From positions 897,134-961,133 of the forward strand of contig SIJG01000028.1 in the NCBI GenBank assembly GCA_023374025.1: DNA of 64,000 nucleotides. Reading direction: 5' to 3'. This document shows, piece after piece, positions 35,026 to 49,000 of the stretch. The notes under the pieces were generated by a model that had not been told where the DNA came from, did no database searches, and saw nothing but the letters and a program-made list of their open reading frames with translations. This DNA is from Heterodera schachtii (taxonomy: Eukaryota; Nematoda; Chromadorea; Rhabditida; Heteroderidae). The stretch's first letter is position 1. Every line of letters starts with the position of its first letter. Made by a program: the position numbers and the translations under genes.

Positions 35026-37558
35026 AATAAATCAAATAAGAATTTTATTTGCACTAAGTTTTTATCATTTGCATGATTAATATTCTAGTGTTTTTTTAGA
35101 TTCATTTCAAATTAAAATACCATGATAATAAATGCTATCCGCAATATGGTAAGGTGTTGATCTTTGATCACGGAAACATGAATAAAATACGTATGTCATT
35201 ATTTATTTTTTAGAAAAAAAAATTTCTACTTCATTTAAAATTTATTAAAAATTTGTTTTACTTTATGATTTCAATAATTTATTTTTAAGAATGATATATT
35301 ATTTTGGTAAATTACAAGATTTTATTCATATTATTTTTGTTTTTAACAAAAAAATATCTTTTTCAACATCTAAAACTAATAAGATTTTATCTATTTATTT
35401 AAACATTAATTATTACTTTCAAAATTTTATTTTGGCTGACATTATGCGTTCGTTTATCGTAGTGCGACATTTGCGGACCGACTGCGGACCATTATTTCAA
35501 GGTTGAACCGTTAAAAATAAATTCTTACAAAAATTGAGTGACTAGATTTTATATTAAATAAGCAATAAATTAGCATTTAAATAAATCAATACAAAATTGA
35601 AGTTATTAACAATAACTATTTATTGAAAATTTACAAATTGCGTGAAGCAATTGTTCTCCTTAATTTGGTGTGTTTTCAAGAAAAAATAATTAATAAATAA
35701 TTTAATTGAAAAACTTAAAAATTATAAAAATACAAAAGGTAAACAAAAAAGATTATTCCAATCAATAAACTAACTGAAATTTAAAATAAATTTTTATATA
35801 TTATACATTAATTCTAATTATCTGTTACTTAATAATATAAGATAATGTGGATCTCTTTTGGCCAAGCACATATTGTTCTGAATTTTCCGGAGTCTAATAG
35901 CCATTTGAAACATAATTTTTTTATTTTGCTTTCTCGGCGATTAATAATCTTTTAAATTGTAAATTGCGCAAAAGTATATAAAGTAAATATGTTTTCACTA
36001 TGGATTAGAGAAAATATTTAAAATTTAAATCTTCCTACGATGAAATTACCAATAAATTACATAATGCAACATGAAAAATAAAAAAAATAATTATTTATTT
36101 GACTATTATTGAAGTTGAATTAAAAATTATTAAAAAATTAATGCTCATAAAAAAGGAAACTAATCGAAGTCATTGCCAGCAATATGGGCTTTAATTACAC
36201 AACGGCCACGTCCTTTTTTCTTCTTTTTATTAAATGAACAAATCGCTCAAATTAAAGTTTTTTCGCCATTTTATTAAATGAATCCGATCATGACTTACTT
36301 TCTTTCAAATAAAAAATATTATATTAATTAACAATATAAGGCAAAAAAGTCAAGTCTATAAAGTTGAAAATCACAAAAGAAAATATTTAAAAACAGTAAA
36401 GCCAAAAGAAGAGAAAATTTATTATTGACAACTGCCTTGGAATTTATTATTTTTTAAAACAAAAGAATATCTGTCAAAAAATCAATAAAAATATCGGAAT
36501 AAACAAAATAACAATTTGAGTAAATAATCAAGAAAATTGAAATGCTAATTCTAAGAAAAGAATAGCGTAAATTTGATAATAATTTAAAAATTATTTGAAA
36601 GAATAAAATAAAAAGAATACAAACCAACAACAAAATGTTATCAAAAATTTAATTAAAAAAAGGAGAGAATAATTATCGAAATAACAATTAAAATAAGGCG
36701 CTTTAACAAATAAACTGCATATAAAATTAGTATTGCAATAATTTATATGCTTAAATAATAATAAATAGTAAAAAACGTCGTGCGAACTTGAAAATTTAAT
36801 AATAAATAAAAAGAAAAATACATTAAGTCATACGCATTCTCGGTATTTTTATTTTATAATGGAGCATATAACACAAAAAAAATTTAACAACACTAAAAAT
36901 TTGTAAGTCGAATTAAAGATTAATCACAAAATAAAATTAAATGAAATTAATATAATAAATACTGTAAACGAAAAAAAACATTAAACAAACAATTGTCATG
37001 ACTCGTAGCAGTCACCGTAAGCGGACATAAAGAGATTGGGTGTGAGCTATTAAAATAAGTATGAGAATGCAAATCGAAAATATATGTAATTTAATTATTC
37101 AAATCATATTTAATTTGTAAATTAAAATATCAAGCATATAATAAACAATAAATAAAAAAAATTAACTAAATAGTACCGTTTATATTATATATATTATTAT
37201 TGATTTTAACATTTCACTTACTTAAATAAATTAGTGTAGAATTTTTACACAATGAGGAATAAAATCAATTTAATATTGACCTGGCATTTATTGCTTTACT
37301 AAACAAGTAATGTAATTTAATATTTTTTTCAAATCTTTCAAAATAAAATCTATTTTAATGAATTCATTTTATTTTAACAAATAAATTCTTAATTATTTTT
37401 ACAATATAAATCTTATCAACATGGAATTTAGTTTATTTTTATTTTAAATGATTATTTTTAAAATTTTGATTTAAATATCTTTTTAAATTACTTAATAGTC
37501 TTTCTTTAATATTTTGAATTAATATTATTATTATGATTTAATAATCCTATATAATAAT
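35026..37558. other. Gene-free AT-rich stretch
   Basis: T-rich to about 35500, then A-rich. GC-richer patches at 35445-35505 (cgacatttgcggaccgactg) and about 36996-37045 (actcgtagcagtcaccgtaa) have no identified partner. The frame 35291-35506 runs through the first patch but resembles no known protein. Confidence 0.45.
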
Positions 37559-38743
37559 TAGAGATCGGACCGGTCGGTTTTTTTTTTTTCGCTTTTTTTC
37601 GGTATTTTTCGGTTTCGGTTTTTGACCGAAAAAAACCGACCGAGAAAATTTTGAGTTTTTCGGTTTTTTTCGGTTTCGGTTTTTAACCGAAACCGACCGA
37701 CCGAAATAACCAGAAAACCGAAAAAACCGACCGATTTTTATCAAAAAACAGTTGGCCATTTTCTTAACAATATTCATAAAAATTCATAAAAATTTCCCCC
37801 GGCGGCGCCTATGGGCACAAAAATCTCAAAATTTGTTATTTTTAGAGAAAATCAGTTAAAAAATAGCATTAAAATTATAAAAAAAATTTGAACCCTTTTC
37901 TTCATTGCATATGCGCAGAAAAAATATGCAAAAGAATATACATTTTTATAACATATTAGGTTATTAATTTTCAAAGAAGATAATATTGTCCATTTTCTTT
38001 CTTTATATATTTTTTCTATTGAAAGCGGATTTTTTTCTTTGTACAAAGATACGATTATTGTTTAACGAGCATTTTACTTATTTAAATAGATTACATTTTC
38101 ATAATTTTTTTATATTTTTATAAATATTTTTTGTGTTTTGTTTTTTTTATTTTGAGTCAATCCTGAGTTGAACGTAATTTAACCCGGCTGACTAACCCTC
38201 AGCTGCGGGTAACTTTTCAACCCGCACCTAAAAAAAGTTCATAGAATTAAATTAGGTATTGAAAGAAATATGAATAGAAAATTCAATCATCTCTATTTGT
38301 AAGGTAATTTCATCATAGTGATACTAAAAGTTTTGTATTAGTCACTATTTGTCACTATTTTGGACTTTTTTTAACTATTTTGGCACTTTTTCTCACTATT
38401 TAAAAAAAAATGTTTTTTGGCTCCCTTTTTTCTATTTTCCAAAATTAGTACACCATTCGATAGAGCTTCAATAGCTTTACAATTATTTAGTTCAGAGGTG
38501 ATCTTTAGCTTTTTCTGTTAATAAAAATGTTTTATTGCTTTTTTTTGAAAAAAATATAAGAATTCAAAAAAAACCGAAACCGAAACGATATACCGAAATT
38601 TTTTCTTCGGTTTTTTTCGGTTCGGTTTTTTAACCGAAACCGACCGACCGAGAAATTTTTGAGTTTTTCGGTTTTTTTTCGGTTTCGGTTTTTTTTCGGT
38701 TTTTAACCGAAACCGACCGACCGACCCTCTTGTCCGGTCTCTA
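37559..38743. mobile_element. hAT-like non-autonomous element (1185 bp)
   Basis: The ends are short inverted repeats, TAGAGATCGGACCGGTCGG on the left and, reverse-complemented, TAGAGACCGGAC on the right; TAGAG fits the hAT YARNG rule. About 190 bp on each side is a dense mosaic of CGGTTT and AACCG(A) repeats that can pair within and between ends. The interior is AT-rich with ccccggcggcgcctat at 37798-37813 and a GC-rich hairpin at 38182-38210. The 8-bp flanks (ATAATAAT and GTTTAAAA) do not match, so the element is old at its edges, rearranged, or my boundary is wrong. There is no transposase frame; the minus frame 37547-37777 is a translation of the repeats. Confidence 0.65.
38182..38210. other. 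GC-rich imperfect hairpin inside the hAT-like element
   Basis: Arms acccg-gctga and tcagc-tg-cgggt pair around the loop ctaaccc, with a 2-nt bulge on one side. It is the most GC-rich interior patch of the element and is followed by a second acccgc at about 38221. Role unknown. Confidence 0.5.
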
Positions 38744-40935
38744 GTTTAAAAGCAAATAATTATGAAAAAATTAATATTTGATAAAAATATAACAAATTTA
38801 ACATGTTATGAAATATAATTTATCTCAAAATAAAAATTGCATGATCAATTTCTGCCGTTTTTTTTACCTATTTTCGTACCATAAACTTATTTTTCCACAA
38901 ATAAATTTAAATCAATTTTACAACAATATAAACTTTCATTCATTACCAATAATTTGATGTAGAAAAGTTATTTTTGATATATATAATAAGCATTTTTAAA
39001 ACGTAATTTATAATTTTAAAATCAAAAATACATCTAAAATTCAAAAGAAAAATAATAGCTAAGAAGTAAATTAATGCCATAAATTTATTAAAATTAACTA
39101 CATGCGCTAAATAATTAATTTTACCGAGAATAAAACAAAAAAGGTACGCGAACTCACTGTTGGAGATTTAAATTTAATTAAGATAATTTGATTTACTTTC
39201 ATTTATTGTGGCGTTTTCTCTTTTATTTATTATTTGATTTTGACCTCTTTATTTTTGTGTGTGTTCACTTTGGTCTCTTCTTATATTCTCATTAAATTTG
39301 TTCCCCCAATTTAAGGGATTTGGACTTAATTAATTTCCTATTTCACAAATACTTAATGCATAAATATAGACCAAAATAAAAATTTTACCTTGATAAAACA
39401 ACAATTGTGATCTTAAAAATTTTATTTTTCGAATAAATTTGAATACCTGAATTAAATTAATCTTTATGAAAAGTTATAGCTTTTTTGTACATATGAAAAT
39501 AAATAAAAATAGCAAACTTAGTTTTTCGTTGTACTTTGTTTAATGCATGCCTAGAGGCCTCAATTCGGAACCAAGCACATACGAATTTACCTTTATAGCA
39601 AAAAAAACCTATATTTATAAAATATTACTTTAAAATGAATTTGATTATAAAAAATACAATAAAGTAATGCAAAAATTTACTTTTGCCTTTTGAAGAATTA
39701 AATGAGGATGCTATACAGGTGTAAACAAAATAAAAATATATTAAGAGTCGTATTTAATCATGAAGTTAGAAAATAAAAATTTAAAAAAGAATATAGGTAA
39801 AGTCCTTTAAGAAATTGAAAAATAACCGTAAGAACCTTTTTTTAAATAAATTATAATAATTTTTCATCAATTTATATTAATTTGAAAATTTGAATATAAT
39901 ATTAATTAAAAAATAAAGAAAGTATTCAATATTAAATTAATGAAAATAAAAAAATTAATAAAGAAAATTTTTCACTCAAAGCTTAGTGAACAATAATGAT
40001 TAGTATAGATAAATATTATTTAATAAATATTTCTAAAGATTATTTTTATTATAATAGATTCCATTAAAAATAATTTAAGAATTTCAAAATTTATAAATTA
40101 TTAAAGTAATAAAAAACATTTATTAGGAATCAATTTGTTTGTGAAAATTTTATCTAATAAGAATAATTAAAATATATAAATTAATATATAAATTTATCTC
40201 ACAAAATAACATTTTGATATATCAACCTGTAAAAGAAAGTTAAATTGAAAACCAAGAAATAAAACATACAATATTTAATTTAATTATTTTCTGCTTTCGA
40301 CAGTGCTAAAAAATTCATTCGTTATCTGAACATGAATAAAAATATAATTCAATGTTAATTGGTTAAATTAAAAACTAATAACAATAATATAAATAGAAAT
40401 GCACAATAAAATATTTAAATAATGATTATTGAAAACTATATGAGATAAAATAAAAATAATAAATATATTTATGAAATAAAATTATACATTTATTTATCTA
40501 ATTTTAAAACAGATAAAATAAGAAAACGGCGCAAGAAGGACTTAGAAGCCAACAGCACATAGCATGAATATAAACATAAATAATAATTTAAAAAAATTAT
40601 AACAATATTATTGATAAAAAAATAATGAATGAAAAGGTCCCAATATCTTTTATTTATATAAATAGAAATATAATATTTTCAACAATCCTTCAGCTTCCTG
40701 TCGCTGCCATTTTTTGAATTCCGTCGTTAACAATCATTTTTTCAAACAAATCAATCAGTTAAAATAAATATTTATTTCAAAATTTGTACAATAAATTCTT
40801 TTGTTTGGAGACAAAATTCTTTAATCCATTTAAAAATTTATCAATTATTTTGTAAAAATTTGAATCCATGTTAAAAAGAAATAGCTCAAATTAAAGCTGC
40901 TATAATAAAAATTCATTTACTTTTATAATTTTATT
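38744..40935. other. Gene-free AT-rich stretch
   Basis: Strongly A-rich on the + strand. No protein or RNA feature was recognised. Confidence 0.45.
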
Positions 40936-41600
40936 TAATAAATTTTCTTAATTCTTTCAAAAAAATTTCGCACTCATTTTAGTCTTTTTAAATTTATAGT
41001 TCTAATACATTTCATAATATTATTTGTTGTTAATGTTAGAAAGTGACAGTTAGATTATGGGTATTTTGTTTATTAAATTGAAATTATAGCAATCATTTAA
41101 TATTCTAATAAACAATATTTGTTATTCTCGTGTGGTGGATTGGCTTTCATTTGATATGCTCAAAGCCTCTGCATGATAATATTATTTTATTTTTTTATGT
41201 TGTAAAATTTAAATTTAAATTTTCATAATCGTCTAAATTTTTTATTAAAGAATTTTATATTTATTTACAACAACAAATATAATTAGTACAGACTTTAAAT
41301 TTTTCATTTAAAGTTAAGCTATTATAGCTTCTTTTTATCCTTGTTCACATTTTGTTAATAATAAAAGTTTAGGCTCTATTCTCATTTTCTTTTTTGCTTT
41401 GGCTCCCTTTAAATAATTTTTTTTATATCAAATTTCTCCAGATTCGTTATACAGACAATTCATGATTTAATATTTTATCATAAACCTTTCATTCTAAAAA
41501 AATATTCTGACATTGAATCTTATTTATTAACACATGCTATTATTTATTATTATATTCACACTAATATTTTTTTTATATGTCTTGGTTTTTTTTAAAATGT
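40936..41600. repeat. Dispersed repeat, copy C2 (partner at 18669-19100)
   Basis: Direct-orientation partner of 18669-19100, sharing taataaattttcttaattc, gaaagtgacag, ctcattttcttttttgcttt, gacaattcatgattta and cactaatatttttttt-tatatgtctt. It contains about 230 bp not in the other copy, including cgtgtggtggattggctttc near 41129. Diverged and without coding capacity. Confidence 0.6.
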
Positions 41601-44600
41601 TTTTAAGTAATTCTGATTTAATTTTTTTTTTCTTAGAAAAAACCTCTTTGCTTGGTCAATTTTCTATTTTAAATAATTGTATTTATTTTATGCTTTAATT
41701 TGAACTTTTTTCAATGTAAAGAATGCAATACATAAGCTAATTGTTAATTAATATAATTTCTTTACGAAAAGAAGTGAATTTAATTTATATTATATAGAAA
41801 TTATCCAGATTTTTGTTCATTTAACTTTTATTCATTTTATGAATAGAAGTGATTATGCTAATTTTTCTTCTATGTAGTGAAATTTTTGAGTTTTTCCCTT
41901 GGATTATTCAACTCATTGTGTTAAGCTTTTTGTTCTAGTCTTTGTTTTAATGGAATAGATAAAAATATTTTGCAAACTATTTCTTTTATTTGATTAAATT
42001 TTTTATTTAATTTGCATTATTTACAATATATGTGAGTAAAAGAATTGGTATTGAGTTTAACTAATTTTTTTAAAATGATCAGATTATTTGTCTTATTTTA
42101 TAATTTACACTAATACCATTGAATAAGCCCAAATTAAAAAAAAAATAGAAATTAATAACAATAATTTTGACACATAATTATTAACACAAAATATGAAATA
42201 ATTTAGCATTTAAAATAAATCGAAATCAAATTATATGCGTTTAATGAGAATTGAAGAGAATGCAAGTAAAATATTTAAATGAAATTTTTGCGAATAAACG
42301 CAAGAATATATTAGCAATAATGTATTTTCTACTTATCAAATTTGCTTTGATTGGCTTGGTTCTTATTTTTTTCAGCATATTTAGATTTAGTTATTAAAAA
42401 ATAAATTAATATTTATACTTAATATTATAATTTTTTTTATTCAAAAAATTACTGCTGTTCATTTAATATAAAATATTTTCACAAATTTATTTATAAGAAT
42501 AAAATTTTGAAAAATTGATAAAATGCGATAATTATCTGAAATAGCTAAAAACAATTAATGCACCTAAATAAAGCACTTCCTTGGAAAAATGGCAAAAGAA
42601 TCTCGTTTAACACGGATTTTTCTGGAAAACTGGATAATTTTATTGAAACTTAAGTTTAAACGATACAAAATAAATAAAAATAATTTACTGCATATTTCAA
42701 TGAAATAAAAAATCAGAATAATAAAACATAGCAGAATAAACATTAAAATATAAAGAAACTTAAGACCAAAATATATAAAGTATTAACAGAAATAATTATA
42801 ATGGAAAAATAAATAGAATTTTTATTCTGAAACGAATAAAATATAAAAATAAAATTTCTAAAATTAAAAATAAACATTAAAATAATATGAAGTACAACAT
42901 ATTAATGAATGAATATTTTATAAATATTATTCATCTATTCTACAGAATCAAGAAATATATGAAAAAAATAGTAATGAATTAACAATAATTCATTGACAAA
43001 CAAACAAGATCATTATAAATTATTTTAATGGAACATAAGTGAATAAATTTAAAAGAACACATTTAATTAAGTTTTGTAATGCGTCATTCAAAAATTTTAA
43101 AGTGAAACGCGATTGCATTTTATCTTTACAAATGATTTACTTATCAATTGATTATCAAAATTAAAAAAATAAATAAATAAAACTTTTAGCAGAAATTACA
43201 AATTTTATGCGCACTTTTTTTTAAAAACTTTTGGTAAATAAAAGCGGTTCATCAGATGCCAATAGCCGTCACCTGGGAAAATTTTCAAAGTTTAAGTGTA
43301 GTTTATTAACAAATTTTAAACAAAAAAGGCTGGTTTTATGATTACAAAGTTCAAGTGTAAAAAATTTTCCTTAAAAAATGATAAAAAAAATGTTTCAATT
43401 AAACAAAATATGAGGAATCTTATTTTGTAAATAGGAAACCCATTGAATAAACCTTAATTTTATGATTTTTACATAATTTAAGTATAATTTATGTCATGAC
43501 CACAACTAAACTAGTCTTTTATTTATCTTCATTATTTTGACATTTTCTTAAATGATATTTTAAAGTTAATATTTAAATTTTGAAATTTTAAATTATATTT
43601 CTCATAACATATGTTCAATATTTTAACAAAATTTGAATAAATATCATTATTTCTTTTTTTCATGTTGAATAATCACCAAAAGTCCAAAAAGAAATAGGAT
43701 AAATTAACAAGAATTGTTTACTTACCGTTCTTCGTCTTCATTTTTTTCGAATTAATGCTTAGATTTTTTGTTGGTTATTCATATGTAAGAATATGATTTT
43801 TACATTGTCATAATTTTGCTTTTATGTTTTAGTATATTTTGCTTACTAGTTATTCTTACTTCTCATAATTTTTTTTAAGTTACATTTATTTGTCTTACAT
43901 TTCATTCTAATAATTTATAGCAAAGTCAATTGCCGATTTCTTCGTTGTTTGGGGACTCATTTTGAGCACTGCACATTAATTATCTTTAAGATTTTTTTAA
44001 AAATATTGATAAGGATTAATTGCTTTTTGATGTTGACCATGTCTACCAATGTTAAGTCTGGAATTTATCAATTAAATTATTTCTTAAATAGAAAAAATTT
44101 ATATGTTGATAAAAAAAATTTACATTAAATTTATTTTAAATGTCAAGCAATGGCTTTAAACATAATTTTTATTCGTAAAAACAATAATTGTTTTTAATAT
44201 AATAAATATTAAGTAAAAAAATCGAAGTACAATCACTTTTACTCATGTACTTTTGAATAAAATACAAAATCTATACATTTACGGTGTATATAACCATGGT
44301 TAGAGGCTTAGTAAGTAATAGTTTGGGGTCTATGAGTATTAAGAAATATTTTGTCAAAATTAATTCCACTTTTATTTTAGCGTTTTTATTCATTTTTGTT
44401 TGTTAAGATTATTTTAATTGTCCAGCCAGATTGTGTGTTTTACTTTTCTTCCTGTTCAATACATATTTAAACATTTAACCATTTTTTTTATTAAATAGTT
44501 GCATTAATTATTGAATTATCAATTTAAGTAAAATATTATTCTTATTATAAATTTATTTCTTGTTTGGATTTTTTAATTCAATCTACCAAAATGATAATTG

Positions 44601-46020
44601 TTATGAGTTTTAATTATTTTTATATTTCATAAACAAACGGCATAATAGGTTAAACTTTTTGCCATCGTCGTGCAGAAGGATTTATATATAATTACGTTAA
44701 AATAATCTAAGTGATTCAATATTTTATTCCATTTATGCACGTCTTATATTATTAATATAAATCCATAAATAGAATTAACATAAAACAAGGTGAATTTTTG
44801 TTAACTTTTCAATTTTTAAAAATAATTTATTAATTCGTTTAAATGAGTTTCTTTGAATAAAAATAAAATTATTTGTATATCAATTAAATTTTTGAAATAT
44901 AATAAATCATTAGAATTTATTAATTGTTCTTCATATTTACATATAATATCCAGCATGGAGTAATTGATGTTACCTAAAGAATGGTTCAGTTTGGGTAATA
45001 GGAATTAATATTTGTAGTAAATTAATATTTTTATTTTTATCGCAAAGATCTTCTTTCGATGTTAAATTTTAAATGTTAATTCAAGAAAAAAATTTTTATT
45101 TAATTTATTTATTTGTAAATTTTACATACTATCGCAAAGTTTACAAACAATAATTGTGCACAAATCTTATGCATAAAATCAGTGAAAACTAAATTATTTA
45201 TTATTAAAAAATAATTTTTAATTAATATAATTGATAATTTTGCTTTTTTCTAATTCTTCAGGCATTTTTTTTCGCCTCTTTAATTATTAGTTACTTTTTT
45301 CTGTTTAAAGATTCATGCGCGCGATTGATTTCCATTGAACTCAACAAAAAGGTTTTTTGTAAAATTGATTTTTCAAAAAAAAAAAAATTAATTTGAATAT
45401 AAAAATTAAAAAAAAATTATTGCAATGATTGTTTTTCCACAACCATAACAAAACCATGACGAAATTAATAAATAAATGCAAAAATATAGAATTAGAGTAA
45501 AAAATTCATTAAACAAAAAACTTGATTTAATTAAAATTTCATTTATATAAACAAAAAAGATAATCGATACCATAACCATTTTCAAATACAGAAACTAATA
45601 TAAGAGAAATTTAAGTTATTAAATATTAAATGAATTTAACTAAATAATCTATTTTCATTGAGGTTAACTAAATAAATTTTGCTTAAAATAAAAGGAAAGC
45701 TCAATTTACATTTACGTGATATTTAACAAAATTTTAATTAAACTGATAAATAAATAAAATAATGTGTTGATTAATAAAGATTAACAAAAAAAACGTTTAC
45801 TCGCATTCTCATAAGTCATATGCGAAAATAACCTTTAGTTTTTTTCTAATTATCATAAATTAAATTAGAATATAATGAAAAAATTTTCATAAGAAAAAAT
45901 TATAATACCATATAATACCATTTTTAATCAAGCTGGTGGCAATTAGAAAATATACTTAAAATATTTAATCAAAGGAATTTAATTAATAAACTTAACAGAA
46001 TATGTTTATCGAAACTTAAA
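41601..46020. other. Gene-free AT-rich stretch
   Basis: Strand composition flips several times: T-rich to about 42070, A-rich to 43440, T-rich to 45340, A-rich after. No convincing open frame, RNA gene or repeat boundary was seen. Confidence 0.45.
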
Positions 46021-46048
46021 ATCGAAAAAATCGACCGGCCGAGCTCTA
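46021..46048 (-). mobile_element. Solo end of the CGGTTT-type hAT-like family
   Basis: On the minus strand this reads TAGAGCTCGGCCGGTCGA then TTTTTTCGAT. It closely resembles the left end of the element at 37559 (TAGAGATCGGACCGGTCGG then a T run and CG). No partner end is visible nearby, so it is a fragment. Confidence 0.5.
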
Positions 46049-49000
46049 AAAAAGGCATATCTTTTTACATAAAAATTATAATTAAAATTTAATTAAATAT
46101 AACAATTTAATTGATAAAATAGAAAAATTAAGAAGATTAATTTGTAATAAACTAATTGCAGAAAAATAATGTTTTAAAAATTAGTTTAGTCAGGGTTTCT
46201 TTCGCAAATGACCTAAAATTGAAATTTTTTAAAGTTTGGGTGTTCTCAACGCTCATTAAATAAGGTGTCAAATAAACTATAAAAAAACCACAATTATTAA
46301 AAAAATAAAGTAAATTTTATCACTAATTTAAAACAATATAAATATTTAGTCATCAAAATTATACAGAAAAATACAATTATAAATTATTTGAAAAAATAAT
46401 AAAAATAATAAATAACCAAACATTAATTGACAAAAGAATTTAATGGCTAAAATAGAATTAAATAATTAGTTATAATATAAAATTAGTACTTTATATTTCA
46501 ATAAAAGATAAAAACAAAATGCAAAAGTAATGAATGACTTTTTTCACTTATGGTTTAATTTTATAAAGTTGGACAAATATATGATTTAATTTAATGGAAA
46601 GACGAAGATCAGTTGTCAAAAGACGAAGATCACTTGTCATTCATAAAATAAAATACATTTAATCACTTAATTAATTAAAATAATGCGCATATAAAAATAT
46701 AAATCAAATTTCATTGAAAATAAAGTTAAAGCGGCAAGAAAAATTGTTTAATTCTACCTTTAAAAAAATACGATGGTCGAATTAAAAAATATAATATTAT
46801 TTATTTATTAATAAACTTAAAATACAGTGACATAAATGAATATTCTACTATAATGAAGAAATATTAGAAAGCCCTTAAATAGAAAAAAGCCAAATGATCA
46901 AAAGAACGAGAATCAGTTCATTTTTCTCATAAAATAAGAATTGAGAAATTAAATAAACCAAAAGATAATTAATACTAAAAAAACTATTGAAAAGTAAAAA
47001 ATGTAAAACCAACAATATCAAGGCTGAAAATATAATAATGTGTATATAAAAATATCGGATATAATTACGATCAAAATAAAATTATTGAAAATTTATTAAA
47101 AAATCCAATCGTACTGAGTGCCTTAGTTTTAGTTAAATACAAATATTTAAATCCGATTGAAAAATTCTGCGAGGAATGATTGGTACCTGAATTTAATAAA
47201 ATTATTAATTAAAAAATAATTTTTAAATTAAAATCTCGTGAGAAGTAAGAAATCTTAAAATTAATATATCGGAAAAAATAAACTAAATAATATGACTTTG
47301 CGGCAGTTAATCACGTGGCTATTTTGTTAAATTGGGACTATAATTGAATAAAATAAATGCCATTAATTTTGAAATTTTATTTATAAAAAATTTAGCACAA
47401 TTAACATAATAATAAATTTTTGTAAATAAAATTTATAATAAAGTAAAATTCAATATGTATATGTTTTAAAATGCAAATAATTTAAATAATTAATAAACAT
47501 TGCTGAAAATTATAAAAAAAATTTATATAATTAAATCATTTTAATACTTAGTTAATTAAATTTAAAGATCTTTTTTACCAAAACTGAACATATTGAAAAT
47601 GTATAATCGATTTAATCTTGAAGATAAATGATTATAAAATTTTATATTTAACCAAAATTATATTTTAAAACCTGTTTAATATAATTCATTGTATGAATAA
47701 AAACAAAAAAAAGAATATAAAAAGAAATAATAAAAATTACTTTTTTCATTAAACAAAAAGAGATCCAAAAAATTAAATTTATAAAATAGCTCAAAACAAA
47801 GAAGAAAAATGCTGCGAACTCAATACACTTTGCATGGATTTTTAATTCAAATAATAAAAAGGCGTTTTAATTAATTGAAAATTGTAGTTTCTATTTCACA
47901 AAAAGGACAATATATACAAGATTATTATTATATTTATATAGCAATTTTTATTTAAAATATAAGAACATTTTTTATTTTTAACAAATAGAAAATGTTAAAA
48001 ATTCAAAATATATTATAGTCAAAATAAATCAACAAATATATATATAAGCATTTAATAACCTTCATTGTTATAAACAATATTATTTAATAAAAAGTAGTAT
48101 TTATTCGTGATCAAAAAATAAATAATTAAAATTCTATATAACAAAAATAACAGAACTTGAAAAAAATTAATTAATAAAACAAGATTATTTAACATATTTA
48201 TATGAAGCTTGGCTTTGCTGATGAATTAGATGGAAGATAACAAGTGTAAAAAGAAAAAAATAATTTATATCTAGTATTTATTAAGGATCAAAAAATTATA
48301 AAAAAAAAACATAAATAATGCAAAACGAATGAAAGCAGTTTTACTTTAAAGAAATAAAAATATAATAGCAAACAATAAAAATGATTAACATTTTGAAAAA
48401 CAACAATTAAAAGGTCAAATTTATGATCTGAGAAAAAAGTTGACGCCGGAAAATTAAAGAGATGATTTAATTTGAAATTTATACGACCAAAACAAAAAAA
48501 AAGATTCATATTTTTTCTATTTAAGTGACTTCCAGTCAGTCCATTTCTGAGAGTATTATGTATTTAGTAATTTAATATTTAAAATTAACTCGGCAATGTA
48601 CCTAGCTAGAATGAATATAATCCACTTATGAAGAATGATATAAAAATTAAAATAATAAATAATATTTCAATCGTACTATAGAATGAATAAGAGTTCGTAC
48701 CATTTAAAGATTAGAATTAAAGTTTCATCTTTTACAACTTTATAATATTCTAATTTATTTTATTATTCTTTGATATTTAAATTTTAAATTTAGCTAATTT
48801 AATATTTGGTTTTAAGTTTTATAAGTCAAATAATTTTTTAGATAAATAGCGGAAGATAAATTCTCTAAATTAATGAATAATTTAAATAAAGTTGCAAATG
48901 ATATAAAAATAGAAAATTTTTTATTTTATTATATTATATTAATGTTATAATTTAAATGGAATTTTTACATTAAAATTTTTCTATTTGTTCATATATAAAT

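Noticed and set aside
35494..35506. AGGTTGAACC resembling a minus-strand B-box
   Set aside because: The match is partial and no A-box is present on the minus strand.
37547..37777. Basic minus-strand frame rich in R, K, F and P
   Set aside because: It is a translation of the CGGTTT/AACCG end of the hAT-like element and extends outside the element boundary.
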